This document shows, piece by piece, positions 23,426-32,124 of a stretch of DNA of 45,255 bases. Source of the DNA: Azospirillum griseum (GTDB lineage Bacteria; Pseudomonadota; Alphaproteobacteria; Azospirillales; Azospirillaceae); NCBI RefSeq assembly GCF_003966125.1, contig NZ_RXMA01000034.1:1-45255 (forward strand), given 5' to 3'. The notes below the pieces were generated by a model. The model searched no databases. It saw only the letters and a list, made by a program, of their open reading frames with translations, and had not been told where the DNA came from. The stretch's first letter is position 1; every line of letters starts with the position of its first letter. The position numbers and the translations under genes were made by a program.

Positions 23426-26416
23426 ATGCCGCTGTCCAATCCCATCACCCTGTTCTGCTGTCTGGCTCCGCCCGACTATTACAGGCACCCGCTGTTTTCG
23501 GAGCGGGAGGTGTTCTGTGGCCCGGATTGCCCAACGGAGGAGCGGGAGGGCGGTTTTGCCTCGCTCAACACCCCGCCGGGTGAATTCGACCTGCCTGCGG
23601 TCGTCGCCCGTCTGCCCGCCCACCAACGGCCGGACCTGATCGTTGTCAAGGCCGACGCCACCCGGCGCAACCTGCCGCGTGGGTTGGACCGGCTGCCGGG
23701 AACCAAGGTTCTGCTGGTGGGCGATACCCATCATTTCACCGGGCCGTTGCGCACGCTGCTGGCCTATGGGGCGATGGAAAGCTTTGACGCCGTGGTTCTG
23801 GACCACACCCGCCAGCACGGGCACGCCTTCCTCGAAGCCGGGTTCGACCGGGTGTTCTGGATTCCGGCGGTTGATTACGCCCTGCGCCGTCGGGACATTC
23901 CGGCAGCCGCGACTCATCCGTTGACCTTTGTCGGGCAGGTGGGGGCCTTCCATCCCTGGCGGCGTCATGTGCTGGGCCGGTTGACCGCCGCCGGTCTGCC
24001 GCTGACCGCGCTGCGCGGAACCCCCGAAGAGGCCGCCGACATTTACGCGTCCTCGGCGATCACCCTGAACTGCTCCCTGAACGGCGACCTGAATCTGCGG
24101 GTTTTCGAAGCGCTGGGGGCGGGCGGCTTTCTGCTGACCGACGCGCTCAGCCCGGACGCCGGGTTGGACCGCTGTTTCACCTCCGGCCACCATCTGGTCA
24201 CGTACCGCAACCCGGACGAGTTGGTGGAACTGGCCCGCCATTACCTTGCCCATCCTGCGGAGGCGATGGCCATCCGTCGGGCCGGGCAGGCGCATCTGCT
24301 GGACTGCCACAGCCCGGACATCAAGCGCGCCCAGTTCCTGGCCGCCGTGTTCGACGGGCGGGTCGATCCGGCGCTGGATCTGCGTGACGCCCGGCGCGGG
24401 TTGACCGCGTTGCCGCCGCGCTCCGTTCCGTTCCGCCGCCGTCTGGAGGTTTATGAGGCGGTGCAGCGCCTGCATCTGGTGGCAGAGCGGGTGATCCTGC
24501 GGGGGGCGGATGCCGATCTGCGGGCGATGGTCCGTGATCTGCCGCGTGTGGGGACCGCTGGCCCGGACGGATGCGAGGCTGTTTCGCCGGTGGTGCTCCC
24601 CTTGCCGCCGTCTGGCGATGGCGCGGTGCGGGTGGAAACGGTGACGGTCCTGCCCTGGCCTGATCGCGACGCCACCGACCGGGCGATGGCCCGCCTGTCC
24701 GGTGCCTTTGCCCTTTGCCCGACGGTGTCGGGTGCGGATCACAGAGCCGCCGCGCTCCACCTGTCCGCCTGGGGTTTCGCAACGGACGAGGTGGGAGGGA
24801 TTCTGTTCCGGTGCGCCGATCCGATCCGCTACGCCGCCCGCTCCCAGATGGATGGCGCGCTTCCGGCGGACCTGCGGCTTGCCCGCGTCCAGGCGCTGGA
24901 GCCTTTGTTGCGAACCGCCCCCCAGGCGATGGACGCCGCCCGTTTGGCCAATGGGCAGGGCAACGCCGCGCTGACCGAGCGCTTTTTGCGGCGGTGTGTG
25001 GCGCTCGACCGGCGGCAACCCGATGCGCTGGTTGGGTTGGCGCGTCTCTGCCTGCTGTCCAACCGTGTTGCCGAGGCGGTGATTTACGTGGAGGAGGCCA
25101 AGCGGATCGCCGCTTTGGCCGGAGCCTCCGATCCAGCGCCGGATCTCGATTCCAACCGTTTGGGCGATGCCTTGCCGACGGGATCGGGGGATCGGGCGGC
25201 GTTGGCCCGTTACCGCTCGCTGTTTGAACCGATCACCGCCCCGTCCAGTGGGCGGCCCCGCCGCATTCTGGTCGTCACCAACCTGTTTCCGCCGCAGGAG
25301 TTCGGCGGCTATGGCCGCAAGCTGTGGGAGTTTGCCGCCGGGTTGATCCGGCGTGGGCACGCGGTGAAGGTGTTGACCGCCGATATGCCCGAACTCACCC
25401 GTTCCGGTGTGGCGGGGACGGAGGACATCGAAGCGCATGTCGAGCGGAGCCTGTCCCTGTACGGCTGTTGGCGGGATGGGCGCGCCTTCATGCATGAGGA
25501 CCCGGCCCGCTGCGCCGCTCTGATCCGCGACAACGTCCGCCGCATCCTGGACACCGCGCGGGCGTTTCAGGCGGACGCCTGCCTGGTGGGCAATCTGGAC
25601 CTGTTGGCGACGGAGTTTCTGGAACCGCTGACCGCCGGGTTGGGGGTGCCGGTGCTGCATTGCCTGGGCAACCAGCATCCAGGCTATGGCAGCGGTGCGG
25701 CACCACGGTCCCCGCTCTACCGCGCCGGCCCGGCGAGCGGTTGGGTGGCGGGACGGTTGGTCGACGGCGGTTATGCGTTGGAATCCACCGTCATTTCGCC
25801 CGGTGCCCGCGTCGATTACTTCCACCGCGCGGTCATGCCCGCCGCCGATCGGCTGCGCATTGCCTTTGCCAGCCTGTTCGTGCCCTACAAGGGTCCCCAG
25901 ACCCTGGTCAACGCCATGGGCATTCTGCACCGCGAGGGACTTGATTTCGACTGCACCCTGGCGGGGGAGGAGGCGGACACCGGGTTGTTGGAGCGGTGCC
26001 GCGCCTACGCGGTGCAGCAGGGGATGGGCGGCAAGATCCATTTCCCCGGCTTCCTGGATCGGCGTGGTTTGTCCGCGTTGTTTGACCGTTGCAACGTTCT
26101 GGTGTTTCCCAGCGTGTTCCAGGAACCGTTCGGCATCACCCAGGTGGAGGCGATGGCGGCTGGCCTGACCGTGATCGGCAGCGGCACGGGCGGAAGCGGC
26201 GAGATCGTGCGCGACGGCGTCGATGGTCTGTTGTTTCCGGCGGAGGATCACGCGGCCCTGGCCGACCGCCTGCGCCGCCTGATCGCCGATCCGGCAGGGT
26301 GGCTGCGCATGGCGCTGTCGGGTCGCGAACGCGCCCGTGACTTCACCGTCGCCCGCTCCATCGATCGGATCGAGGCGGTGTTCGAGGAGCTGATTGCCCG
26401 CAAATCGGGAGATTGA
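23426..26416 (+). CDS. Large two-domain glycosyltransferase (CgeB-like + GT4)
   Basis: 996 residues with two GT-B-type domains. The first (~80-320) resembles the CgeB/YkvP C-terminal glycosyltransferase region (TFVGQVGAFHPWRRHVLGRL, LNLRVFEALGAGGFLLTD, SGHHLVTYRNPDELVELARH). A helical middle (~330-600) includes TPR-like units (LVGLARLCLLSNRVAEAVI). The second domain (~612-996) is a full GT4 enzyme: ILVVTNLFPPQEFGGYGRKL, IAFASLFVPYKGPQTLV, HFPGFLDRRGLSALFDRCN and the E-x7-E motif in EPFGITQVEAMAAG. The two domains may add two successive sugars. Start ATG 23426 has GGAG eleven bases upstream. Confidence 0.88.
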   Translation: MPLSNPITLFCCLAPPDYYRHPLFSEREVFCGPDCPTEEREGGFASLNTPPGEFDLPAVVARLPAHQRPDLIVVKADATRRNLPRGLDRLPGTKVLLVGDTHHFTGPLRTLLAYGAMESFDAVVLDHTRQHGHAFLEAGFDRVFWIPAVDYALRRRDIPAAATHPLTFVGQVGAFHPWRRHVLGRLTAAGLPLTALRGTPEEAADIYASSAITLNCSLNGDLNLRVFEALGAGGFLLTDALSPDAGLDRCFTSGHHLVTYRNPDELVELARHYLAHPAEAMAIRRAGQAHLLDCHSPDIKRAQFLAAVFDGRVDPALDLRDARRGLTALPPRSVPFRRRLEVYEAVQRLHLVAERVILRGADADLRAMVRDLPRVGTAGPDGCEAVSPVVLPLPPSGDGAVRVETVTVLPWPDRDATDRAMARLSGAFALCPTVSGADHRAAALHLSAWGFATDEVGGILFRCADPIRYAARSQMDGALPADLRLARVQALEPLLRTAPQAMDAARLANGQGNAALTERFLRRCVALDRRQPDALVGLARLCLLSNRVAEAVIYVEEAKRIAALAGASDPAPDLDSNRLGDALPTGSGDRAALARYRSLFEPITAPSSGRPRRILVVTNLFPPQEFGGYGRKLWEFAAGLIRRGHAVKVLTADMPELTRSGVAGTEDIEAHVERSLSLYGCWRDGRAFMHEDPARCAALIRDNVRRILDTARAFQADACLVGNLDLLATEFLEPLTAGLGVPVLHCLGNQHPGYGSGAAPRSPLYRAGPASGWVAGRLVDGGYALESTVISPGARVDYFHRAVMPAADRLRIAFASLFVPYKGPQTLVNAMGILHREGLDFDCTLAGEEADTGLLERCRAYAVQQGMGGKIHFPGFLDRRGLSALFDRCNVLVFPSVFQEPFGITQVEAMAAGLTVIGSGTGGSGEIVRDGVDGLLFPAEDHAALADRLRRLIADPAGWLRMALSGRERARDFTVARSIDRIEAVFEELIARKSGD

Positions 26417-26507
26417 AGGCCTCCACACCCGGCGGTTTCCGCTCTTCCGTTTGCGGATCGAGAGGTTGTAGGGTGCAGATCTCATCGCGACCAGCCCGGC
26501 CAAGGCC

Positions 26508-29500
26508 ATGACGATCCCATCCGCTGATCCCGCGCTCCTCGATGGGGCGTTGCCGTGCGCGTGCAGATTCTGCAATCCGGCGGCCTGGCGTGATGTTTCC
26601 CTCACGGCGGCGGTGGAGCAGGGTGATGACGTCGCGGTGGACCCTGCCCAAGGGGGGGCCTTCCAAGGGGCCGTCTCCGCCAGCGTTGCAGCCCTTGTGG
26701 CACCGGGGACACCGCGCTGGGGCAGCGGCAGCGTCGGCACCGCCGCCACCGTCACCTACAGCTTCATGGAGTCCGCCCCCTCCTACGCTTCGACGGCGGA
26801 CAAGACCGGCTTTGCGGTCCTGTCCACGGTTCAGAGGGCGGCGGTGCGGCTGGCGCTTGCCGCCTGGAGCGAGGTGGCCAACATCTTCTTTGTGGAAACC
26901 GCCGACAGCGCCAACAGCGGGCAGGGCGGATCGATCCGTTTTGGTTCCAATCGACAGACCAGCAGCGCCGCCTATGCCTATTACCCGAACGGATCGGTGT
27001 ATGGGACCGGCGGTGACGTCTATCTGGCCAACAACGCGTCGACCAACACCAGCCCGACCGCCGGCACCTATGGTTTCCTGACCATTCTGCACGAGATCGG
27101 GCACGCCATCGGTCTGAAGCACCCCGGCAATTACGACGCCACGGGGAGCGGTGGGACCCCTCCCTATCTGTCCACGAGCGAGGACAATTACCGCTACACC
27201 CTCATGTCCTACAATTCGCACCCCAGTCTGGGCCTGAACGGTCTGGCGACGGGACCGGCGCTGTACGACATCGAGGCGGCGCAATATCTGTACGGTGCCA
27301 ACACCGACACCCGTTCCGGCGATGACCGTTACCTGTTCGCCAGCACCACCAGCGCGGTCAGCCGGGCGATCTGGGACACCGGCGGAACCGATACCATCGA
27401 TGCGAGCGGGCAGACCGCCGCCGTCTCGATCGACCTCAACGCCGGTGCGTTCAGCTCCATCGGCCCCAACGGGTCGGGCGCGCGCGCGGTGGACAATGTG
27501 GTCATCGCTCCGGATGTTGTCATCGAGAATGCCATCGGCGGCATCGGCAACGACATTCTGACCGGCAACGCGGTCGGCAACCTGCTGTCCGGTGGCGAAG
27601 GCAACGACACGTTGACCGGCGGCAGCGGTGACGACACCCTTTCGGGGGGCAGCGGTCTCGACACAGCCGTGTTCAGCGGGGCGCGGGCCTCCTACACCAT
27701 CGCCATCACCGGGGACAGCGCGGTGGTTTCCGCTGGCGGTGAAGGCACCGACAGCCTGACCGACATCGAATACGCCCTGTTCGCGGACGCGCGGGTCAGT
27801 TTGCGCCCGGCCTCGGTCGTGGTTCGCCTGGGAAAGGTGCGGATCAGCCAGTCGTTGAACATGCCCGATCTGGTGACGGCCACGGATCCGGCCGGGGGCA
27901 CCGTGAGCGGCTATGAGATCATCGACAACACCAGCGGTTCCGGTCGGCTGGTCCTGGACGGGGTGGAGCGGGCGGATGGCCAAACCCTGGCCCTGACCCC
28001 GGCCCAATTCGCGGCCCTGACCTTCAAGGCGTCCAGCCTGACCGGTGTCGATGAGCTGTCGGTGCGAGCCTACAACGGCGTGACCTGGAGCCGCTGGTCC
28101 AGCTTCACCATTTCCACCGTCCCGCTCAACCGTGCTCCGGTCGTCCAGGTTGACCGCACGATTCCCGTGCAGGCCGGAGGGGCGGCCGTCGCGCTTGGAA
28201 TCGCAACGCCCATCGATCCGGACGGCGACACCATGACGGTTCGGGTGGCGCGCCTGCCGGGAAGCGGGACCATCCGGTTGGCCAACGGGACCACGGTGAC
28301 GGCAACCACCACGCTGGCGCTCACCGATTTGCCCGGCCTGACCTATCAGGCAGCGGCCAGTGCGGTGGGCACCAGCGACTCCTTTGCCTACACCGTCACC
28401 GACAGCGAGCAGGCGTCTTCGACCCAAACGATCACGTTGCGCGCGTTGTCGTCGGCGGAGGTGACGCCTCCCTTCGATCCGTTGATCTATCTGGCCTCCA
28501 ACCCGATCCTGGTGACGGTGTTGGGGGTGAACGAGGCGGCGGCGTGGGCGCATTACGACGCCTTCGGGCGTTTGGAAGGCCGCCCCACCGCCAGTTTCGA
28601 CCCGTTCGCCTATCTGGCGGCGAATCCCGATCTGGCGACCGCTTTCGGTGCCAACACGGTCGCCGCCACCCGCCATTACGTGACCATTGGTTTCAAGGAG
28701 GGGCGCGGGACCAGTTTCGACAGCGTGGACTATCTGGTTTCAAACCCCGACCTGCTGAAGAATTTCGGTTTCGATGCGCGCGCGGCGGCCCGCCATTACG
28801 TGACCCTGGGGCGGACCGAAGGGCGGTCGATCAGCTTCGACAGCCTGTCCTACCTGGCCGCAAACCCCGATCTGGCGGCGGTTTTCGGCACCGACACCGC
28901 ACGGGCGGCGGAACATTACGCGTTGAACGGGATCCGGGAAGGGCGATCCGTCAGCTTTGATACCCTTGCCTATCTGGCGGCGAACCCTGATCTGGCGCGG
29001 GCCTTTGGCACGAACACGACGGCGGCGGAAACGCATTACATCAGCCTGGGGCGTGGCGAGAGCCGTCCGACCACCTTCGATGCCCGTGAGTATCTGAGCG
29101 CACACCCTGACCTGAGCGCGGTGTTTGGCGGCAGCGCTGCAAAAGCAACCCTGTACGCCGCCTTGTCCAACAGCACGACCCGGCGCGACACCGGTTTCGA
29201 CCCCTTGAGCTATCTGGCGGCGAACCCCGACCTGGCGGCGGCCTTCGGCACCGACACCGCCGCCGCCACGCGGCACTATCAAGCCCTGGGGCAGGCGGAG
29301 GGGCGCTCGATCCGTTTTGACGCTCTGGCCTATCTGGCGGCGAACAGCGACCTGTACGCCGCCTTTGGCAACAACCAGCAGCAGGCGTTGGTTCATTTCA
29401 TCACCTATGGCCGCACGGAACCGCGCGCAAACCCGATTGGCTACAGCGTGCCCAATTCCAGTTCAGCCCTCTTGGTGACGGCTCCGGACAATCCCGGCCT

Positions 29501-29522
29501 GCTGGCGGTTGGTCTGGGGTGA
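26508..29522 (+). CDS. Secreted RTX-type zinc metalloprotease with C-terminal 40-residue repeats
   Basis: 1004 residues. The protease domain (~75-300) has the metzincin motif HEIGHAIGLKH (195-205) and the Met-turn LMSYN (M233), as in serralysins. RTX-type Gly/Asp repeats (GNDILTGNAVGNLLSGGEGN, GNDTLTGGSGDDTL) follow at ~345-395. Two beta-sandwich-like stretches (~430-550 and ~555-650, the second opening NRAPVVQVD) precede eight repeats of about 40 residues (656-976). There is no Sec signal peptide; RTX repeats suggest type I secretion, but no transporter gene is in the window. The N-terminus has a CACRFC cysteine cluster of unknown meaning. It may process or anchor a surface protein that the neighbouring glycosyltransferases modify; this is speculative. 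Confidence 0.88.
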   Translation: MTIPSADPALLDGALPCACRFCNPAAWRDVSLTAAVEQGDDVAVDPAQGGAFQGAVSASVAALVAPGTPRWGSGSVGTAATVTYSFMESAPSYASTADKTGFAVLSTVQRAAVRLALAAWSEVANIFFVETADSANSGQGGSIRFGSNRQTSSAAYAYYPNGSVYGTGGDVYLANNASTNTSPTAGTYGFLTILHEIGHAIGLKHPGNYDATGSGGTPPYLSTSEDNYRYTLMSYNSHPSLGLNGLATGPALYDIEAAQYLYGANTDTRSGDDRYLFASTTSAVSRAIWDTGGTDTIDASGQTAAVSIDLNAGAFSSIGPNGSGARAVDNVVIAPDVVIENAIGGIGNDILTGNAVGNLLSGGEGNDTLTGGSGDDTLSGGSGLDTAVFSGARASYTIAITGDSAVVSAGGEGTDSLTDIEYALFADARVSLRPASVVVRLGKVRISQSLNMPDLVTATDPAGGTVSGYEIIDNTSGSGRLVLDGVERADGQTLALTPAQFAALTFKASSLTGVDELSVRAYNGVTWSRWSSFTISTVPLNRAPVVQVDRTIPVQAGGAAVALGIATPIDPDGDTMTVRVARLPGSGTIRLANGTTVTATTTLALTDLPGLTYQAAASAVGTSDSFAYTVTDSEQASSTQTITLRALSSAEVTPPFDPLIYLASNPILVTVLGVNEAAAWAHYDAFGRLEGRPTASFDPFAYLAANPDLATAFGANTVAATRHYVTIGFKEGRGTSFDSVDYLVSNPDLLKNFGFDARAAARHYVTLGRTEGRSISFDSLSYLAANPDLAAVFGTDTARAAEHYALNGIREGRSVSFDTLAYLAANPDLARAFGTNTTAAETHYISLGRGESRPTTFDAREYLSAHPDLSAVFGGSAAKATLYAALSNSTTRRDTGFDPLSYLAANPDLAAAFGTDTAAATRHYQALGQAEGRSIRFDALAYLAANSDLYAAFGNNQQQALVHFITYGRTEPRANPIGYSVPNSSSALLVTAPDNPGLLAVGLG
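28473..29435 (+). repeat. Eight 120-base coding repeats (FDxxxYLAxNPDL units)
   Basis: Within the metalloprotease gene, the unit FD-x3-YLAANPDLA-x-FG, then AA-x-HY-x3-G-x2-EGR, recurs eight times. The first unit has 41 residues and the others 40. Unit 6 is the most diverged (no HY, no EGR). Units 2, 4, 5 and 7 are close to each other, consistent with recent duplication. Confidence 0.92.
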
Positions 29523-29594
29523 GTGATCCCCTCCTTCATGTCTCAACCAAAAAATGTGATGTGTCGTGCGCAGATGCTGATACCAGAGGCGCGC

Positions 29595-29615
29595 GCCGCC
29601 ATGGGACATGGCGGC
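29595..29615 (+). terminator. Hairpin after the metalloprotease gene
   Basis: GCCGCCATG (29595-29603) and CATGGCGGC (29607-29615) form a perfect 9-pair stem around a 3-base loop, 72 bases past the stop. A GTTTTTCC run lies further downstream at about 29636-29643, too far for a classical terminator. Confidence 0.45.
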
Positions 29616-29697
29616 CCGTCGTTTCGTCGAGTCAGGTTTTTCCGTTTCGACGGTGGGGGGTACTGTGGCCCCTTGTCACCGGCAACGGTCGGTACCG

Positions 29698-29883
29698 TCA
29701 ACGTGCTGATTGGGCGGTTGCTGGAGTTGACGGTGCCAGCGAAAGCGCTTCAAGGACCCTGCCCAAGTCCAGCGCTTTCTCTCCATCCACGATCCAATTG
29801 CCAGCCTTTTCCACCGTCGTCGCGACCACCGCCCCGCCGCGGACCATCGGATGGCTCGCTCCCAGGTGTTCCAGGGAATTCAT
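29698..29883 (-). CDS. Possible small protein or gene remnant, 61 residues
   Basis: An ATG frame (MNSLEHLGASHPMVRGG, then IVDGEKALDLGRVLEALS) with GC-rich third positions like the neighbours and protein-like composition. The ribosome site is poor (AAAAGG two bases before the ATG) and there is no family I recognise. It could be the surviving end of a deleted gene. Confidence 0.22.
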   Translation of the reverse strand: MNSLEHLGASHPMVRGGAVVATTVEKAGNWIVDGEKALDLGRVLEALSLAPSTPATAQSAR

Positions 29884-29992
29884 AGCCTTTTAACCTGGAA
29901 AGTAATAAAAGCGAACGTCGGATGATGGATTGTAGACAGCTGATCCAACCAGCCATTACAACCGTTCGTTGGCAGGTACGGGGAGTGAACGC

Positions 29993-30973
29993 GTGACGGA
30001 AACACTGGATCGCTTTGCAAACGTAAGGCTCGCGCTTCACCACAGCATGCTTTATGTGCGCTTGGTAGAGGAAGCCATCGCAGCACGTTATGCCGAGCAG
30101 GAAATGCGCTGCCCCGTCCACCTGTCCATCGGGCAGGAGGCTGCTGCGGTGGGCGTCTGCCATGCCCTGTCTGAGGGTGACCGTGTCTTCAGCACTCACC
30201 GCTCCCATGCCCATTACCTCGCCATGAATGGCGACCTCGACGCGATGATCGCTGAGATGCACGGCAAGACGACCGGCTGCATTGGCGGTCGTGGTGGTTC
30301 TATGCACCTTCAGGCTCCTGAGCGTGGCTTGATCGCCAGCGTGCCAATCGTTGGCGGTTCGATCCCGCTCGCCACTGGTACTGCCCTGTCCGACAGCCTG
30401 GACGGCAACCGTCGGGTCAGCGTCGCCTTCTTTGGCGATGCGACTCTGGAAGAGGGCGTCTTCCACGAAAGCGCCAACTTCGCCGTCCTGCGTTCGCTGC
30501 CGGTTCTTTTTGTCTGCGAGAACAACCTCTATTCCGTCTATACCCCCCTGAAGGAGCGCCAGCCGGCGCGACCGCTCGCCGACGTCGCCCATGGCCATGG
30601 CCTGTCGGCCGAGACCGTTGACGGCAACGATGCGGAAGCCGTGTTGGCTGCCGCCGGACGGGCGGTGGAGCGCGCCCGCGCCGGAACCGGACCGACCCTT
30701 TTGGTGCTCGACACCTACCGCTGGCGCGAACATTGCGGTCCCAACTTTGACAATCACCTGGGCTATCGGACCGAAGCCGAATATCTGGCCTGGCGGGAGA
30801 AATGCCCGCTGGAGCGATCCCGTGCGCGCCTGTTTGACCGTGGTCTGCTGTCTGCGGAAGCGGAACAGTCGATGATCGCCGATCTGACCGCCCGGATCGA
30901 AGCGGCCTTCGATGCCGCCCGCGCCGCGCCGTTGCCCGATCCGGCGACCGCCGCCCTCCACGTCTACGCATGA
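29993..30973 (+). CDS. Thiamine-diphosphate E1 alpha-type subunit, copy 2
   Basis: 326 residues from GTG 29993, chosen over an in-frame TTG at 29969 because GGGGAG sits seven bases before it. Family blocks are CPVHLSIGQEAAAVGVCHAL, GGRGGSMHL, and the ThDP/Mg motif running from FFGDATLEEG (148-150) to CENN (177-178). The normal GDG opening is GDA here, whereas copy 1 has GDG. It pairs with the beta subunit that starts 16 bases downstream. It is related to the protein at 2472-3428 but clearly diverged. It heads the long plus-strand cluster, followed by two PLP enzymes. Confidence 0.87.
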   Translation: MTETLDRFANVRLALHHSMLYVRLVEEAIAARYAEQEMRCPVHLSIGQEAAAVGVCHALSEGDRVFSTHRSHAHYLAMNGDLDAMIAEMHGKTTGCIGGRGGSMHLQAPERGLIASVPIVGGSIPLATGTALSDSLDGNRRVSVAFFGDATLEEGVFHESANFAVLRSLPVLFVCENNLYSVYTPLKERQPARPLADVAHGHGLSAETVDGNDAEAVLAAAGRAVERARAGTGPTLLVLDTYRWREHCGPNFDNHLGYRTEAEYLAWREKCPLERSRARLFDRGLLSAEAEQSMIADLTARIEAAFDAARAAPLPDPATAALHVYA

Positions 30974-30989
30974 GAAGGAGGCCCGGCGC

Positions 30990-32069
30990 ATGAGCGAGCG
31001 GACCATCAGCTACGCCGAAGCGGTGCGGGAAGCCCTGATCGAATCGGGCCTGCGCGATCCCTCCGTCATCTTCCTGGCCGAGGGGGTGGCCGATCCCTCT
31101 TCAATCTACGGCACGACCAAGGGGCTCGCCGAGCATTGCGGCGCACAGAGAGTCATCGAGATGCCGATCGCTGAGAACGCGCTGACCGGCGTCGCCGTTG
31201 GGGCCGCTCTGGTCGGCAAGCGGCCGGTGATCAGCTTCCAGCGGGTCGAGTTCGCGCTGCTCGCCATGGAACAGTTGGTCAACAACGCCGCCAAGAGCCG
31301 CTACATCAGCAATGGGCGCCACAAGGTGCCGTTGGTCGTCCGTATGGTCATCGGCCGCGGCTGGGGGCAGGGGCCGGAGCATTCCCAGAGTCTGGAGGCG
31401 GTGTTCTCCCACTTCCCCGGGCTGAAGGTGGTGATGCCGGCCTTTCCGCGTGACGCTAAGGGCCTGATCGCCGGTGCCATCGCCGACGACAACCCGGTCG
31501 TGGTGATCGAGCACCGCTGGTGCCACTATGCAACCGGAAGCGTCCCAGAAGGTTATTATGCGGAGCCGCTGGACGGGCCGCAACTGGTCCGTGATGGCAG
31601 TGACGTCACCATTGTCGCCGCCTCCTACATGACGCTTGAGGCCGTGCGCGCCGCCGATGCGCTCGCGGCGGTCGGCTGCTCCGCCGCAGTGGTGGATCTG
31701 CGGGTCCTGCGTCCGCTCAACCCTGCGGCTATCTTCGCTTCAGTGGAGCGCACCGGTCGGCTGATGACGGTCGATACCGGCTGGTGGCGTTACGGTGTCG
31801 GCGGCGAAGTGGTGGCGGAGGTAGCCTCCAAGCGCTTTGCCGCGCTTCGGGCGGCTCCCGTCCGCCTCGGCCTTCCCGAGCATCCGGTGCCAAGTTCTCG
31901 CGCTTTGCTGCCGGGCGTCTACCCGAATGCCGAACGCATCGTCCGCGAGGTGGGGGCGATGACCGGCCTGTCGGCGGAGCGGATCGAGGAGGCTACCTGC
32001 GCCATCGCTGTCGCCCGCGGCAGCCTGCCAGCTGACGTTCCCGACCCCTTCTTCAAGGGTCCGTTCTGA
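30990..32069 (+). CDS. Thiamine-diphosphate E1 beta-type subunit, copy 2
   Basis: 359 residues from ATG 30990, preceded by a strong GAAGGAGG ribosome site that overlaps the stop region of the alpha gene. Family blocks: ERTISYAEAVREALIESG, RVIEMPIAENALTGVAVGAA (in parts), GRGWGQGPEHSQSLEAVFSH and VVIEHRW. The C-terminus PDPFFKGPF shares FKGPF with copy 1. No lipoyl E2, E3 or branched-chain acyl-CoA genes accompany it, so a sugar-directed acyl transfer is the favoured role. Confidence 0.87.
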   Translation: MSERTISYAEAVREALIESGLRDPSVIFLAEGVADPSSIYGTTKGLAEHCGAQRVIEMPIAENALTGVAVGAALVGKRPVISFQRVEFALLAMEQLVNNAAKSRYISNGRHKVPLVVRMVIGRGWGQGPEHSQSLEAVFSHFPGLKVVMPAFPRDAKGLIAGAIADDNPVVVIEHRWCHYATGSVPEGYYAEPLDGPQLVRDGSDVTIVAASYMTLEAVRAADALAAVGCSAAVVDLRVLRPLNPAAIFASVERTGRLMTVDTGWWRYGVGGEVVAEVASKRFAALRAAPVRLGLPEHPVPSSRALLPGVYPNAERIVREVGAMTGLSAERIEEATCAIAVARGSLPADVPDPFFKGPF

Positions 32070-32124
32070 CCTGTCGGCTTTGTACCCGCACCGCTGGAAC
32101 GCTCCAACCGAAAGCCTCGCCCTC

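Larger units (their letters stand above)
29523..29992. other. 470-base region between the protease gene and the second sugar cluster
   Basis: It holds a terminator-like hairpin (29595-29615), one possible small minus-strand gene (29698-29883), and an AT-rich stretch from about 29880 to 29970 that probably carries the promoter of the E1 alpha gene. No clear promoter boxes were found. Confidence 0.5.

Noticed and set aside
23354..28676. Very long minus-strand frames opposite the dual glycosyltransferase and the metalloprotease (up to 1133 residues)
   Set aside because: The plus-strand proteins have clear motifs throughout; the antisense products are low-complexity shadows.
28473..29435. Regular 120-base repeats as a possible CRISPR or satellite array
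   Set aside because: The repeats are in frame within one gene, encode a conserved 40-residue unit and have no spacer structure.
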